A stretch of DNA of 64,000 nt from Pantoea sp. 1.19 (lineage in GTDB: Bacteria > Pseudomonadota > Gammaproteobacteria > Enterobacterales > Enterobacteriaceae). Under the pieces are notes generated by a model that searched no databases, was not told the origin of the DNA, and saw only the letters and a program-made list of their open reading frames with translations. Position numbers and translations under genes: made by a program. This document shows, one piece after another, positions 48,053-56,760 of the stretch (position 1 is its first letter; every line of letters starts with the position of its first letter). Location: contig NZ_MRBS01000003.1 in NCBI RefSeq assembly GCF_001922585.1, positions 109,050-173,049 of the forward strand, given 5' to 3'.

Positions 48053-49519
48053 CTAACGCGGTAGCCCTTCGCCAGTGCTGATCACCAGCGCCAGCAGACG
48101 CTGAATATCCTCCAGCGTCACCGTCGGATTCAGCAGGGTCATTTTCAGGCAGGTGACGCCGCGCTGCTCGGTCACGCCGACGTTCGCGCGGCCGGCGTCC
48201 AGCAGCGCATCGCCGATATGCTGATTCAGCAGTCCCAGCGCCGCATGATCGCCGGTGAAATCCGTCGGGCGATAGCGGAACAGCACGCTGGCCAGCTGCG
48301 GCGTCATCACCAGCTCCAGCGCGGGCTGGTGGGCGATCCAGGCCGCCACCTGCTGCGCCAGGTTTACGCCGTGATCGATGATCGCCGCGTACCGCTCTTC
48401 GCCCAGCGCCTCCAGCCCCATCCACAGTTTTAACGCGTCAAAGCGGCGGGTCGTTTGCAGAGACTTCGAGACCAGGTTCGGTACTCCCTGCGCCTCGTCA
48501 AACTCGGAGTTAAGGTAGGCTGCCTGATAGCGCATCAGCTCATAGTGGCGGGCGTCCTTCAGCAGAAACGCGCCGCAGCTGATAGTCTGGAAAAACTGCT
48601 TATGGAAATCGAGGGTAATTGAGTCAACCTGATCGAGCCCATCCAGCAGGTGGCGGTACTGCGCCGAGAGCAGCAGCGCGCCGCCCCAGGCCGCATCGAC
48701 GTGCAGCCAGATCTGGTGCTGTTGCGCCAGGCTGGCAATCTCGCGCAGCGGGTCAATCGCGCCGGCGTCGGTGGTACCGGCGGTGGCCACAATGGCCAGT
48801 ACCCGATCGCCGTTATCCCGGGCCTGCGCCAACTTTGCAGTCAGATCGGCAACGTCCATGCGGCCGACGGCATCGCATTTCACCTGCGTGACCGAGCGAT
48901 AGCCCAGACCCAGCAGCGCCATGTTCTTTTGCACCGAGAAGTGCGCCTGCTCAGAGCAGAACACCGTCAGCTTGCGCAGATCGCCGGTCAGTCCGTCCTG
49001 CTGCACCGAGTGGCCCTGACGGGCAAAGAAAGCGTCGCGCGCCAGCATCAGCCCCATCAGGTTGCTCTGCGTCCCCCCGCTGGTGAACACGCCGGCGTCA
49101 CCGGCGGCAAAGCCTGCCCGCTCACGTAGCCAGGCAATCAGCTTCATCTCCATCAGGGTAGCCGACGGACTCTGATCCCAGGAGTCCATACTCTGATTGG
49201 TGGCGTTGATCAGCACTTCCGCCGCCTGGCTGATCACCAGGCTCGGGCAGTGCAGATGGGCCACGCACTGCGGATGATGCACCGACAAACTGTCTTTCAG
49301 GAAGAATTCTACCGCGCGCTCAATGGCAGCGGCGTTGCCCAGCCCACCGGCGGTAAAGGCCAGTTCGATGCGATCGCGCAGGGCCGCAACGCTTTTGCCC
49401 TGGTACATTTCCGGCTGCTGCAGCCACTGCACAACCGCCTCGCTGCTCTGGGCGATGGCGTCGCGGTAAGCGGCGGTGCTGTGCGGCGCGGCGGCCAGAA
49501 TAGGGTGTTGTTCAGACAT
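48053..49519 (-). CDS. ddc: L-2,4-diaminobutyrate decarboxylase
   Basis: PLP enzyme that turns 2,4-diaminobutyrate into 1,3-diaminopropane. Group II decarboxylase features are present: HLHCPSLVIS, TSGGTQSNLMGLMLARD, WLHVDAAWGGALLLS and the cofactor lysine in SITLDFHKQFFQ. Length 488 residues, normal for Acinetobacter- and enterobacterial-type enzymes. It lies 11 bases after dat on the same strand; the pair is a known two-step pathway. Confidence 0.92.
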   Translation of the reverse strand: MSEQHPILAAAPHSTAAYRDAIAQSSEAVVQWLQQPEMYQGKSVAALRDRIELAFTAGGLGNAAAIERAVEFFLKDSLSVHHPQCVAHLHCPSLVISQAAEVLINATNQSMDSWDQSPSATLMEMKLIAWLRERAGFAAGDAGVFTSGGTQSNLMGLMLARDAFFARQGHSVQQDGLTGDLRKLTVFCSEQAHFSVQKNMALLGLGYRSVTQVKCDAVGRMDVADLTAKLAQARDNGDRVLAIVATAGTTDAGAIDPLREIASLAQQHQIWLHVDAAWGGALLLSAQYRHLLDGLDQVDSITLDFHKQFFQTISCGAFLLKDARHYELMRYQAAYLNSEFDEAQGVPNLVSKSLQTTRRFDALKLWMGLEALGEERYAAIIDHGVNLAQQVAAWIAHQPALELVMTPQLASVLFRYRPTDFTGDHAALGLLNQHIGDALLDAGRANVGVTEQRGVTCLKMTLLNPTVTLEDIQRLLALVISTGEGLPR

Positions 49520-49530
49520 GGTCTCTCCGG

Positions 49531-50907
49531 TTAAACGGGCTGCTGGCCGGCGGCTAACAGGGCCTGCTCGAGCTTATCCAGCACGATAGCCAGTTCCTGA
49601 GTGCTGATCAGCAGCGACGGCAGGAGGCGCAGTACGCTGCCGTGACGGCCACCGCGCTCCAGTATCAGCCCGGCTTCAAAACATTTTTTCTGCAGCAGGG
49701 CGGCGAGCTCGCCGTCGGCCGGATGGCAGCCGAGGCGGTCTGGTTCCGCCTGTGGTTTGACTATCTCAATACCGATCATCATCCCCAATCCACGGACGTG
49801 GCCGATAACCGGATAGCGTGCCTGCAGTTCGCGCAGGCGATCCTTCAGCCACTCGCCCTGCGCCGCGACTTTTTCTGCTATCCGCTGCTCCGTCAGATGC
49901 TGCAGGGTGGCCAGACCGGTGGCCATCGCCAGCTGGTTACCGCGGAAGGTTCCGGTATGATGACCCGGTTCCCAGGCATCAAAGTGCTTCCGAATCCCCA
50001 GCACTGCCAGCGGCAGACCGCCGCCCACCGCCTTGGACATCACGATGATATCCGGCTCAATCCCGGCGTGTTCGAAGGCAAAAAATTTGCCGGTGCGGGC
50101 AAAGCCGGCCTGCACTTCATCAAGGATCAGCACGATACCGTGTTCCGCGGTCACTTTACGGATGCGCTGCAGCCACGCCGCCGGTGCCGGGTTGACGCCG
50201 CCTTCGCCCTGAACCGCTTCCAGGATAACCGCCGCCGGTTTGCGCACGCCGCTCTCCACGTCGTTAATCAGATTTTCAAAGTAGTCGCTGTGCGCCTCGA
50301 CGCCGGCCTCGCCGCCGATACCGAGCGGACAGCGATAGAGGTGCGGGTAGGGCATAAACTGCACCTCCGGCATCAGGCCGTTGATTGCCGCTTTCGGAGA
50401 GAGGTTTCCGGTGACCGCCAGCGCGCCGTGGGTCATACCGTGGTAGCCGCCGGAGAAGCTGATCACGCCGCTGCGGCCGGTATGTTTTTTCGCCAGCTTC
50501 AGGGCGGCTTCCACGGCATCAGCACCGGAGGGGCCGCAGAACTGCAGACAGTAGGCTTTACCCTGGCCGGGCAGTAGAGAGAGCAAATAAGCTGAGAAGC
50601 GATCTTTCAGGGGGGTGGTCAAGTCCAGTGTATGCAACGGCAAGCCGCAGGTAATAACACTCTGGATGCTGTCGATAACGTCAGGATGGTTGTGTCCCAG
50701 GGCCAGAGTACCGGCGCCGGCAAGGCAGTCAAGATATTGATTTCCTTCAACATCCGTTATCCAGACGCCTTCTGCTTTGGCGATAGCCAGCGGCAGCTTG
50801 CGCGGATAACTCCTGACATTAGATTCATATTCGGCCTGACGCGCTAAATACGATTCGTTGTTCCCATGTGCATCAAAAGTATTAATACGGACTTTATCCG
50901 TCATCAT
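49531..50907 (-). CDS. dat: Diaminobutyrate--2-oxoglutarate aminotransferase
   Basis: Class III PLP aminotransferase that makes L-2,4-diaminobutyrate from aspartate semialdehyde and glutamate. [39 protein letters not shown] (cofactor Lys in SKAVGGG) and the N-terminal [18 protein letters not shown] match the Dat family. The ATG at 50907 or 50904 follows GGGAG closely; an earlier frame from 50979 lacks a ribosome site. Length 458 residues. With ddc it makes 1,3-diaminopropane; no siderophore genes adjoin. Confidence 0.92.
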   Translation of the reverse strand: MMTDKVRINTFDAHGNNESYLARQAEYESNVRSYPRKLPLAIAKAEGVWITDVEGNQYLDCLAGAGTLALGHNHPDVIDSIQSVITCGLPLHTLDLTTPLKDRFSAYLLSLLPGQGKAYCLQFCGPSGADAVEAALKLAKKHTGRSGVISFSGGYHGMTHGALAVTGNLSPKAAINGLMPEVQFMPYPHLYRCPLGIGGEAGVEAHSDYFENLINDVESGVRKPAAVILEAVQGEGGVNPAPAAWLQRIRKVTAEHGIVLILDEVQAGFARTGKFFAFEHAGIEPDIIVMSKAVGGGLPLAVLGIRKHFDAWEPGHHTGTFRGNQLAMATGLATLQHLTEQRIAEKVAAQGEWLKDRLRELQARYPVIGHVRGLGMMIGIEIVKPQAEPDRLGCHPADGELAALLQKKCFEAGLILERGGRHGSVLRLLPSLLISTQELAIVLDKLEQALLAAGQQPV

Positions 50908-51107
50908 ATCACTCCCACAACCGCAGACTTGTCGACGCTGCAGTTGAATCATGTTGTTAAAAAGGTGAGTTGCCTGCATTCAGGCGCGGCCAATATAGGG
51001 CTTTTACCCCCCCGGCTCAATGACTTTTATGATGCTGGAAAGTGAAGGATATTGGCGTGCGGTGAGCCGGGGTGGCGGAGACTAGGCTCCGCCACGAGAA
51101 GAGGGAA

Positions 51108-52049
51108 TCAGGCCGCCGCGTTGAAATGCGCCTCAACGCCGGCGCAGACCTGATCTAACAGGGTGTAGCGCCGGCGATACTCCGCGCGCTTCTTGCTGGG
51201 AATCTCCACCTCTGTTTTACGCCCCAGCGTGCAGGGCAGCTGGAAGTGTCCCTGCTCATCGGCCTGCGCGCCCAGCGACAGCCAAAAAGCATCGTAATCC
51301 GCATGCATCAGGCGGCGGCGGCGGCGGTAGCGCGGTGACTGATAGATATGACTGTCGTTGCCGACGGCGATAATCTGGCTGGCGCCCAGCCCGCGCGCCA
51401 GCGCGGACAGCGCTTCCATCGCCAGCCGTTTGGGAAACAGACCATAGCAATCGCGGGTCAGCTGGCGAATTGACTCATGATCTACCTCGCTGTGGGCCCC
51501 CTGCATACCACCAATAAACAGCACTGGCCCCTCGTCGCGCTGCACCAGGGTGAAGGTGACGTTAACCAGTGGGGTACCCTGATGATTGGCAACCAGCAGC
51601 GTCGCTTCGCCCTCTTTATTCAGGCGGTCCAGCGACGCCAGCGCAATGTTCACCGTCTCGCCGCGCTTGTCGATCACGCTGACCAGCGGCCACGGATGGC
51701 CGCTGAGGTAACCGCGAAGCAGCGCCGCGGGCATCCGCTTGGCGCTCAGGTCGTAGTGGCTCAGCAGCGCCTGCAGCCGTTCCGCCATCGATAAACGCAC
51801 CGATAAATAGGGGCGGTGCAGCTTACACGGGATCGCCGGCTGGGCCTGCAGAAACGTCAGCCGCTGCGGCTGGGCCGAAAACCAGCTCAGCAGCCGCCAG
51901 GAAAAAGGCCAGCAGAGCAGGGTGCGCAAAAAAAATTTCAGCCGGAATACCGGCTTTTGCCACGCGCGCCCCGGTTTTAATTCGCCTGAAGTCAATGCAT
52001 AAAATAGCGATACTGGCGAAGTGCAGGTATTGTCAAGCGTGCTTTTCAT
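51108..52049 (-). CDS. VirK/YbjX family protein (DUF535)
   Basis: Member of a family linked to virulence and resistance to antimicrobial peptides in Shigella and Salmonella, with no known biochemical activity. Family landmarks are PFSWRLLSWF, LSVRLSMAERLQALLSHYDL, GNDSHIYQS and EIPSKKRAEYRRRYTLLD. The ATG at 52049 has AGGA nine bases upstream; an ATG at 52073 adds eight residues. Length 313. It stands alone, divergent from the winged-helix gene. Confidence 0.85.
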   Translation of the reverse strand: MKSTLDNTCTSPVSLFYALTSGELKPGRAWQKPVFRLKFFLRTLLCWPFSWRLLSWFSAQPQRLTFLQAQPAIPCKLHRPYLSVRLSMAERLQALLSHYDLSAKRMPAALLRGYLSGHPWPLVSVIDKRGETVNIALASLDRLNKEGEATLLVANHQGTPLVNVTFTLVQRDEGPVLFIGGMQGAHSEVDHESIRQLTRDCYGLFPKRLAMEALSALARGLGASQIIAVGNDSHIYQSPRYRRRRRLMHADYDAFWLSLGAQADEQGHFQLPCTLGRKTEVEIPSKKRAEYRRRYTLLDQVCAGVEAHFNAAA

Positions 52050-52536
52050 TGTTGTTGTTCCTGTGTTTAACATTAATTCTGATGGCGATTTCAGAAGTAC
52101 ATATTATTTTCGCGATAGTAGCGTGCATAACCTCACCTGTTTCTAAACCAAGCTCTTTTTCATGATTAATTAACCTGGTCATGCCGAGAAAAACAGGCCG
52201 CAACGCTTTTCTGGTGCAAGTGTTTATGTATGTTCTTCCTGTTTGCACGGCACGGCATCACCCCATTCTGTGGCGTTATGGAGGGCACGCCGCACCGACG
52301 ACTCACGGGACAGTGTTGCGTTAATAAAACAAAATAAAAGCAAAGGCAATAATAAATAATAAATAAAAAGAGCGGGGATGAAAAAATAAAAAGACAACAA
52401 CAAATATTCGCCACATCATAGTAACCGATTGATATTTATATTATTGATTCGCCCTTGCTCGCGTCACGTTGACGCTATTCCATGTCGGCCCGCTGCGGCC
52501 CGGTAGCCTGCGATAAAAACATTGAGAAAAGTTGCA
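52050..52536. other. AT-rich divergent intergenic region
   Basis: This 487-base stretch between the DUF535 gene and the winged-helix regulator is much more AT-rich than its surroundings (especially 52320-52460, with runs such as aataaataataaataaaaag). It should carry both promoters and is the kind of DNA that H-NS binds. No convincing gene is seen in it. Confidence 0.5.
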
Positions 52537-53082
52537 ATGAGTAAAGCATTTATCATTAATGATCACATCACCTTCCAGGTATTGGAAAGAAAATTAATTC
52601 ATCACTCTCGCCAGCAAGTGATCATGCTGCGTGCGCCTGCGGCGCTCTGCCTCAGTGTGTTACTGGAGCGTAAAGGCGAAATTGTCTCCCAAAAAGAACT
52701 CTTTCAGTACGGTTGGGAAGATTTTGGTATTGCGACCAGTAACAACACGCTGCACGGTGCCATCCACTCGCTGCGCAAAGCATTATTTCAGTTGAGCCTG
52801 AACGGGGATGAGGTGATTAAAACCGTTCCGCGCCGCGGCTTTATAATCGGCGATGCTATCCGCGTTCAGGCTGTCACGCTGCCGGCCGGGCAGAAGGCCG
52901 GTCCGCTGCCCCAAACGCCGCTCGCCAGCAATAAAAGATTATCGATGCGTAGTACGCTGCTGATGCTGGCAGCAGCGGCCGTGGCCGTGCTCTCTCTTTG
53001 TCTGGCGTGGCGCCTGCTGAACCCGGCGGCGATGTCGGGCTCTGTTCCGATGCCGCCCTGCAAGCAGGGTGCAGCGCGTTGA
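52537..53082 (+). CDS. Membrane-anchored winged-helix regulator (CadC/ToxR-like)
   Basis: The N-terminus is an OmpR/CadC-type winged helix (APAALCLSVLLERKGEIVSQKELFQYGW, NTLHGAIHSLRKALFQL, IKTVPRRGFII), joined by a linker to one transmembrane helix (about residues 138-160, STLLMLAAAAVAVLSLCLAW). The periplasmic part is only about 20 residues, too short for a sensor domain. The reading frame at 52998-53183 continues with ALNLLTLVAHYRLPRLCVRL, which could be a lost C-terminus. Targets are unknown; the DUF535 gene next to it is one candidate. Length 181 residues from the ATG at 52537. Confidence 0.75.
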   Translation: MSKAFIINDHITFQVLERKLIHHSRQQVIMLRAPAALCLSVLLERKGEIVSQKELFQYGWEDFGIATSNNTLHGAIHSLRKALFQLSLNGDEVIKTVPRRGFIIGDAIRVQAVTLPAGQKAGPLPQTPLASNKRLSMRSTLLMLAAAAVAVLSLCLAWRLLNPAAMSGSVPMPPCKQGAAR

Positions 53083-53228
53083 ACCTGTTAACCCTGGTCG
53101 CTCACTATCGCCTGCCACGCCTTTGTGTAAGGTTACGTAAAGCAGACCGCAGCGGTTTTCACCCGCGGAGGAATACGCTATAAAGACATTAACGCTCCTT
53201 ACCTGTCTTGCCATATCCGGATCACTGC

Positions 53229-53786
53229 ATGAATGACACACTCCCGTCCCTTGCCATCGCCGGCCTGATCGTCCTGCTGACCGGCTGCGGCAATCACGCT
53301 GCGCATGAAACCGCCATTGCGCCCCCCGCGGCGGGCGGCGCGAACCAGAATCCTGACCTGATCCCGATTGTTGCGGCCCTGCATGACCAGATGCACACCT
53401 GGCATGATACGCCGTATGAGTGGGGAGGAACGCAACGCTCCGGCGTCGACTGTTCCGGCTATGTGTGGCGCACCCTGCGCGATCGCTTTAATCTGCCGAT
53501 GGATCGCGTCACCACCGGCGATCTGCTGTTGATGGGAGAGCGCGTTACGCCGGCGCGCCTGCAGCCCGGAGATTTGGTGTTTTTCCGCATTAATGGTGGT
53601 ATGCACGTGGGGTTCTACGACACCGAGCGACACTTCTTCCACGCCTCGGCCAGCAAGGGCGTGATCCGGTCGTCGCTGGATAATCCCTACTGGCAATCAG
53701 TCTACTACCAGGCGCGGCGGTTACCCCGCGAATACGGGGCACAGGTCACGCTGAATCACGAGCGTCTGACCGTCGCAAGCCGCTAA
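53229..53786 (+). CDS. NlpC/P60 family lipoprotein (peptidoglycan endopeptidase)
   Basis: Predicted outer- or inner-membrane lipoprotein that cuts peptide cross-links or stems in the cell wall. A lipobox (LLTGC, Cys20) follows the signal peptide. The catalytic Cys is in WGGTQRSGVDCSGYVW, the His in INGGMHVGFY, and the third polar residue in FFHASASKGV. This layout is that of NlpC, MepS and YafL. Length 185 residues. The start is uncertain: the ATG at 53229 gives the cleanest signal peptide but has only a weak ribosome site. Confidence 0.87.
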   Translation: MNDTLPSLAIAGLIVLLTGCGNHAAHETAIAPPAAGGANQNPDLIPIVAALHDQMHTWHDTPYEWGGTQRSGVDCSGYVWRTLRDRFNLPMDRVTTGDLLLMGERVTPARLQPGDLVFFRINGGMHVGFYDTERHFFHASASKGVIRSSLDNPYWQSVYYQARRLPREYGAQVTLNHERLTVASR

Positions 53787-53884
53787 GCGTGTTGCACACA
53801 TCGCCGCGCCAGGTGAAAAATGCCCGGGAACCAGGGTGCCGCCAGTCAGCAGAATTCACCAGGCACGATCATCGCCGGCCTTTT

Positions 53885-54796
53885 TTACTGCGACGCAGTC
53901 ACCGGTGCGCCGGGCGTTTGCCGGAACCAGGCGACGACCCGGTCGATAGTGGCCGGCTGGAACCAGTGTAGATCGCCATGCCCCGCGCCGGCGACCAGCC
54001 GATACTCTACCGGGCTGCCGGCCGCGATCAGCACCTGATACAGCGTTGCGCTCTGCTGCGGCGAAACCAGCGTATCGGCACTGCCATGCAAAATCAGCAG
54101 GGGAGGTTTCGGCCCCGACAGCCAGCCGATCGGACTGGCGCGCAGCGCTTTTTCTGTCGAATCGTGGATCGTCGCCCCGGCAAACTCGCCGAACGCCGGT
54201 CCGTGCACCAGCAGCGCTTCGGTCACCGCCGGCGACTGATGAACACGCTGTATGGCGTCGGGAAATCCCGCGCCGATATTGCGCAGATCGCTGATACCGT
54301 ACAGGCTGACGGCGACCTGCACCGACGACGACTGGTGAGTAAAATCCCCCTGTTCAAATGCGGTTTCTCCGTTGGTCATCGCCAGCATCTGCGCCAGCCA
54401 GCCGCCGGCGGAATCCCCCAGCACGCCGATCCGCTGCGGATCAATGCCCCACGGTGCCGCGTGCTGGCGTAAAAAGCGCACCGCGGCCTTACCGTCCACC
54501 ACCGGCGCGGGAAACGTATCGGGGATAACCCGGTACTCGGCGGCGGCCACTACGAACCCCGCCGCGGCAAGGGCCATGCGCATCTCGATATATTTACCGT
54601 ATTCGGCGGAGATAAAGCCGCCCCCCGGAACATAGAGGATGGCCGGCTTCAGCTGAGTCGTACGCGGTACCAGCAGTGACATACGCAGCGGTCGGACAGC
54701 GCGGGTAGACACCGCCTGGGGATAAGTCAAATTATCCATATAATCAATCATATCCTGCACAGATTTGACCATAATGATCTCGGCACCGTCGGTCAT
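53885..54796 (-). CDS. Alpha/beta hydrolase, HSL-type esterase
   Basis: Predicted carboxylesterase with the oxyanion motif YVPGGGFISAEY, nucleophile GDSAGGWLAQ, acid in LILHGSADTLVS and His in GAGHGDLHW. Substrate unknown. The annotated start, ATG at 54796, has no good ribosome site. The real start is probably the ATG at 54852, which has AGGAG eight bases upstream but is out of frame because of a six-G run at 54827-54832. One more G would join the frames and give a 322-residue protein beginning MADRISIPP. Confidence 0.85.
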   Translation of the reverse strand: MTDGAEIIMVKSVQDMIDYMDNLTYPQAVSTRAVRPLRMSLLVPRTTQLKPAILYVPGGGFISAEYGKYIEMRMALAAAGFVVAAAEYRVIPDTFPAPVVDGKAAVRFLRQHAAPWGIDPQRIGVLGDSAGGWLAQMLAMTNGETAFEQGDFTHQSSSVQVAVSLYGISDLRNIGAGFPDAIQRVHQSPAVTEALLVHGPAFGEFAGATIHDSTEKALRASPIGWLSGPKPPLLILHGSADTLVSPQQSATLYQVLIAAGSPVEYRLVAGAGHGDLHWFQPATIDRVVAWFRQTPGAPVTASQ

Positions 54797-54852
54797 ACCC
54801 GGTAGTGCGGCATGCGCCGGGTTAGCGGGGGGATTGATATCCGGTCAGCCAT
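54797..54852 (-). other. Out-of-frame 5' end of the esterase gene
   Basis: ATG at 54852 with AGGAG upstream opens MADRISIPP and then stops, whereas the frame leading into the esterase reads NPPANPAHAALPGMTDG. The switch falls at the C6 run (plus strand G6, 54827-54832). This is a frameshift mutation, a phase-variable tract or a sequencing error. Confidence 0.65.
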
Positions 54853-55258
54853 AGTGGTTCTCCTTTTGGGGGGCCTGCGACACCGCGCTGCGGTGCCGAA
54901 AACGGATGTCGGTCCGGCATGTCCGGACCGGTGATGGATAAACGTGAACGCAGGAGGCGCAGAACAATTCGCCTGAGGCGCAGGCAGCGCCGCAGGTTAT
55001 CGGGCTGTCGCCCTTACGCAGCAAGCCAAACGGCGTTTCCCCTCTGGCGAGGATGCCGGCGTCACGCCTGTAAGCGTCGCGGAAGAAACCCAGCGCGTCA
55101 GTCGCTCACCAAATGCCGTCGCCCTCGGGCGCAGCGGTGGACCAAACGGTATGATTCGGTTGATTAAAATGCACAATTCTGTAACAGTTATCCGCGATAG
55201 TCTGCAACCGACGCAATGACCCCGCGCCCTCACAAGGAATGCCACAAGGTAGCTCACC
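54853..55258. other. Divergent intergenic region esterase/aminotransferase
   Basis: About 400 bases without a recognisable gene; short frames on both strands have no start signals or homology I recognise. A likely promoter for the aminotransferase lies in the AT-richer part at 55150-55190 (TTGATTAAAATGCAC). Confidence 0.4.
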
Positions 55259-56440
55259 ATGACGCACAGTAAAATCTCTCATCACGCTCAGAAACTGAAA
55301 TCATCGGCTATTCGGGAGCTGCTAAAACACAGCAAAATGCCCGGTGTCCTCTCGCTGGGCGGCGGCATTCCGGACCCCGGACTGTTTGATCGCGACGGGC
55401 TGCAACTGGCCATGGACAAAGTATTGTCAGACGGCTGGCAGGAGGCCTTCCAGTACGGGCTTACCGAAGGTATTCCGGAACTCCGCGCGGCTATCTGCCA
55501 GCTAATGCAGCAGCGGGCGGTCACCTGCGACGTAGACGATGTACTGGTGACCTCCGGATCGCAGCAGTCGCTGGACATTCTGGCGCGGGCGCTGATCAAC
55601 CCGGGAGACGTGGTGGTGGTAGAGCGGCCAACTTATTTAGCCGCACTGCAGGTCATGCAGCTGGCCGAGGCCAGCCTCATGTCGGTGGGCAGCGACGGCG
55701 ACGGTATGATTGTCGACGAACTGGCCGAGCGGCTGAAAACCACCCGGGTGAAAGCGGTCTACATTGTTCCTACCTTTGGTAACCCCAGCGGCGTCACGCT
55801 GTCAGACGCGCGCCGTCAGCAGCTGGTTGCGCTGTCGCAGCAGTACGATTTTGTGATCATCGAAGACGATCCCTACGGCGAAATCAACTTTACCGATCGC
55901 ACCTTCACGCCGATCAAAGCCTGGGCAACAGAAATGGGCGCAGGCGAAAATGTGGTTTATACCTCAACCTTCTCCAAAATCCTCGCGCCGGGCGCAAGAG
56001 TAGGGTGGCTGGTGCTGCCGGTGTGGCTGAAGCGTCCGGTAGCCAGCCTGAAGCAGGCGACGGATCTGCACACCAGCACCTTATCGCAGGCCTTCACCTG
56101 GCGCTACCTCGACAGCGGTCGCCTGCCGCAACAAATTCGCCTGATCCGCAATGCCTATCAGCACAAGTGTCACCTGCTTAGCGCGTGTCTGCAGACGGAG
56201 TTGGGCGATCAGATCCGCTTCCATCAGCCCATGGGTGGCATGTTTCTGTGGGCCACGCTGCGCGATCGGCGTAACACCACCGACTGGCTGCAGACCACGC
56301 TCAGCAACGGCGTCGTGTATGTACCGGGTGAATTTTTCTATAGCGATAATCCCGACCGGACCACGCTGCGGCTGTCATACGTCAGCGCCTCGGATGCCGA
56401 TCTGCAGGAAGCGGTACGGCGCCTGAAAGCCTCGCTGTAA
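55259..56440 (+). CDS. PLP-dependent class I aminotransferase (LysN/MocR-like)
   Basis: A 393-residue fold-type I aminotransferase of the group that includes 2-aminoadipate and broad-range aromatic/branched-chain transaminases. LSLGGGIPDPGLF marks the N-terminus, VTSGSQQSLDILARALINPGD and VPTFGNPSGVTL bind cofactor, EDDPYGEINF carries the Asp and STFSKILAPGARVGW the Schiff-base Lys. There is no GntR domain, so it is an enzyme rather than a MocR regulator. It stands alone; the natural substrate is unknown. Confidence 0.88.
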   Translation: MTHSKISHHAQKLKSSAIRELLKHSKMPGVLSLGGGIPDPGLFDRDGLQLAMDKVLSDGWQEAFQYGLTEGIPELRAAICQLMQQRAVTCDVDDVLVTSGSQQSLDILARALINPGDVVVVERPTYLAALQVMQLAEASLMSVGSDGDGMIVDELAERLKTTRVKAVYIVPTFGNPSGVTLSDARRQQLVALSQQYDFVIIEDDPYGEINFTDRTFTPIKAWATEMGAGENVVYTSTFSKILAPGARVGWLVLPVWLKRPVASLKQATDLHTSTLSQAFTWRYLDSGRLPQQIRLIRNAYQHKCHLLSACLQTELGDQIRFHQPMGGMFLWATLRDRRNTTDWLQTTLSNGVVYVPGEFFYSDNPDRTTLRLSYVSASDADLQEAVRRLKASL

Positions 56441-56760
56441 GCGGGAGTAAACGGCCGACGCCATCCCGGCATTCGGCCACAAGGAGCGTTACGACCAGCC
56501 TGTTTCCCGCGGGGATTGGGTGCGATGTCTCGCGGCCACTTGTTGAGGCCGGGTGCGGAAATGGCTGGACGATCGACATCGTCGGGCACAGGCATAGCCG
56601 TGCTTCGTGATTTGACGGACGGCCCTTCCTTTCATTCATGTGTAAATCGTGGTGTGCATACGGCAGGATCGCCTACCGGCATAGAGACTGTTCCATTTCA
56701 GTTGAGTCGCGTCAGGCGTATAGTGGGCATAATGTAACCTGACAAACAAAAGGATTTGTT
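56441..56760. other. Intergenic region upstream of the effector gene
   Basis: 320 bases without a gene. It should contain the effector promoter near 56700-56735 (TTGAGT, TATAGT and CATAAT elements). AAGGA lies eight bases before the effector ATG. Confidence 0.4.

Noticed and set aside
52221..52236. TGTTTA followed by TGTTCT, resembling a PhoP box near the VirK-like gene
   Set aside because: The spacer is four rather than five bases, the second half is poor and the orientation points away from the VirK-like gene.
53167..53223. Signal-peptide-like frame KTLTLLTCLAISGSLHE just before the NlpC/P60 gene
   Set aside because: It would need an ATA start, and the ATG at 53229 already gives a complete lipoprotein signal.
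54919..55260. Short frames on both strands between the esterase and the aminotransferase
   Set aside because: Arginine-rich translations typical of shadow frames; no start signals or family features.
56727..56736. GCATAATGTA, identical to part of the XerC arm and centre of dif, just upstream of the effector gene
   Set aside because: The XerD side does not match, and the orientation is opposite to the real dif, so the two could not excise the island. It more likely overlaps a -10 element.
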